NCBI RefSeq assembly: GCF_003111685.1
Contig: NZ_CP022189.1
Span: forward strand, 1,008,001-1,072,000
From: Alloyangia pacifica
GTDB lineage: Bacteria; Pseudomonadota; Alphaproteobacteria; Rhodobacterales; Rhodobacteraceae
DNA length: 64,000 nt
Direction of reading: 5' to 3'
A program made the translations under genes and the position numbers. The notes under the pieces are model-generated. The model did not search any database and was not told the DNA's origin. It was given only the letters and a program-made list of their open reading frames with translations. Numbering within the stretch: the stretch's first letter is position 1; the number at the start of each line of letters is the position of its first letter. Positions 62,951 to 64,000 of the stretch are shown in pieces.

Positions 62951-63643
62951 TCAGCCGATGGCCAGCATCGCGTCGATCGACGAACCGGAATAGGTGTCCT
63001 CGATCGCCAGCACGCCGGCGTAGACATCCGCCAGGGTGTCCTCTGCGTTGGCCTTCACGTCGAAGTCTGCCGTGGCCACGTTGCCGTCGGCCACGCTTTG
63101 GTAGCTGTTCACGGTATAGGTCGAATGAGGCGTGACCATGATAGGTCGGCCGTTGTCGAGGAAGGCGAAATCCACGGCAATGACCTTCGTCGTCGTTGTC
63201 TCCCAGTTCCGTCCGGTCGTCGTCACCGTCCGGCTGAAGACGAAGTCCGCGCCGTCCACGTCGCAATAGGCGTCCGTCAACGCAAATTCCGCCCCGCCTT
63301 CTGCCGCCGCTCTGAAGGTCGACGAGGCCACCGCGAAGGACGCATTGTCGGTGTCCGTCAGTTTGGCACGCAGGTCCGCTGAGGCGATGGTATGTTCGCC
63401 GACGGCCTCCGCGCTGCCTCCGAGTTCCATATCGATGGCCGTTTCTACCGGCCTATCATTGTCGTGATCCTGATGGTGGTGGCGATCTGAAATTCGATCG
63501 TTGCGATCAGTCAGGCGCTCTATACGGTCCGCGAGCCGATCCAGCATATCAATCGCCCGATCAATAACTCGATCAGACCAATCACTTTTGTTGAGCATTT
63601 TGCCGATGCTGGAAATCTGCGCGGAAATAAGTCTCGACAGCAT
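62951..63643 (-). CDS. Acidic orphan protein with DR-repeat N-terminus, paralogue of the Asp-rich protein
   Basis: 230 residues from the ATG at 63643, with GGAGG nine bases before it; the frame is open 24 codons further. Residues about 20-65 repeat Asp-Arg pairs ('DRLADRIERLTDRNDRISDR') and probably form a charged helix; a His/Asp patch follows near residue 56. The rest is beta-rich, and the last 48 residues match the end of the 95-residue protein. A weaker copy of the same motif ('EAVGEHTIASADL') lies near residue 82. No signal peptide. Function unknown. Confidence 0.7.
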   Translation of the reverse strand: MLSRLISAQISSIGKMLNKSDWSDRVIDRAIDMLDRLADRIERLTDRNDRISDRHHHQDHDNDRPVETAIDMELGGSAEAVGEHTIASADLRAKLTDTDNASFAVASSTFRAAAEGGAEFALTDAYCDVDGADFVFSRTVTTTGRNWETTTTKVIAVDFAFLDNGRPIMVTPHSTYTVNSYQSVADGNVATADFDVKANAEDTLADVYAGVLAIEDTYSGSSIDAMLAIG

Positions 63644-64000
63644 AAGGCTACCTCCGCCGTTGGTGTCAATTTGTCTGTGGCTTATACGGGAATAGTGGCA
63701 TCTTTTCAGGAGCAATCACATACTCCCTCTGATAGAGAGTTGGTGATCCGATGGTGCGACGACAAGTATATGAATATTAGAGAGAAGTTTCTTCGGATAA
63801 TGCCTTTGCGCTGATCATGCATTTCGGTTGCCGGGCGGCTTTATCCTTTGGTGTCTCTCGGGGTCCGGAATCATGCCCCGTGGTATCGAAGGACATAGGG
63901 TACAACTCGCGCATGTCCCTTGATCCTATCTTTCGATAGAAATTTGCGCCTCCTGTGTGCCTGAATATCCTTCGCGTTCTCCAAAAGGATCAATATCACT
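63644..64000. other. Upstream region at the window end
   Basis: 357 bases, fairly AT-rich, with no complete gene. It should contain the promoter of the 230-residue protein. On the minus strand a frame open from the window edge gives 24 residues and stops at 63926 ('DPFGEREGYSGTQEAQISI' within it); this could be the end of another gene but is too short to judge. Confidence 0.4.

Noticed and set aside
62641..63027. A 128-codon minus-strand frame overlapping the start of the hairpin region
   Set aside because: Pro/Arg-rich shadow-like sequence without ribosome site, overlapping the end of a better gene in another frame.

Overview
The window is a high-GC chromosome segment of an alphaproteobacterium, most likely Rhodobacteraceae (Rhodobacterales). 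The evidence is the order of the division and cell-wall genes, a DUF2484 gene between murC and murB, FtsZ with a long linker, and a DUF1127 gene followed by CCUCCUCCC-loop small RNAs. No rRNA is present and the genus cannot be fixed from sequence alone. All protein identities are read from motifs and remembered families, not from a database search.

Region 1 (1 to about 18.2 kb) is the right-hand, late part of a Mu-like transposable prophage cut by the window edge. It has a Mu-type head module (portal, gpF, gpG, protease/scaffold, decoration, major capsid) joined to a lambda/siphovirus-type tail module (tail tube, frameshifted G/GT chaperone, tape measure, tip proteins, fibre). Two adjacent 22-bp repeats near 18,159-18,202 look like MuA-type transposase sites and mark the probable right end. 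A two-gene cassette on the opposite strand interrupts the head genes, and the NlpC/P60 tail peptidase gene has an in-frame amber codon.

Region 2 (about 18.2 to 45.0 kb) is the dcw cluster: a long leader with phased TGGGA (MraZ-type) boxes, then mraZ-rsmH-ftsL-ftsI-murE-murF-mraY-murD, two opposite-strand genes, then ftsW-murG-murC-two small membrane proteins-murB-ddl-ftsQ-ftsA-ftsZ, a double-hairpin terminator, lpxC, bamD and recN. These genes supply the lipid II pathway, the divisome, lipid A synthesis, outer-membrane assembly and DNA repair. Many neighbours overlap by 1-13 bases.

Region 3 (45.1 to 55.0 kb) holds valS (minus strand), then a striking array of twelve hairpins arranged as six double-hairpin small RNAs behind a DUF1127 gene, all on the minus strand. 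This matches the CcaF1-CcsR ('cuckoo RNA') arrangement of Rhodobacter, expanded from four units to six. A divergent Mrp/ApbC gene follows, then a minus-strand operon (SPOR lipoprotein, D,D-carboxypeptidase, tmk, holB) and tRNA-Ser(UGA).

Region 4 (55.3 to 64.0 kb) is a type I secretion locus on the minus strand: a LuxR-type regulator with a degenerate receiver, an HlyD-type adaptor, a PrtD-type ABC exporter, an RTX calcium-binding protein, and three small acidic orphan proteins. Two of these share a C-terminal domain and may be extra substrates. No TolC-type gene is visible in the window.
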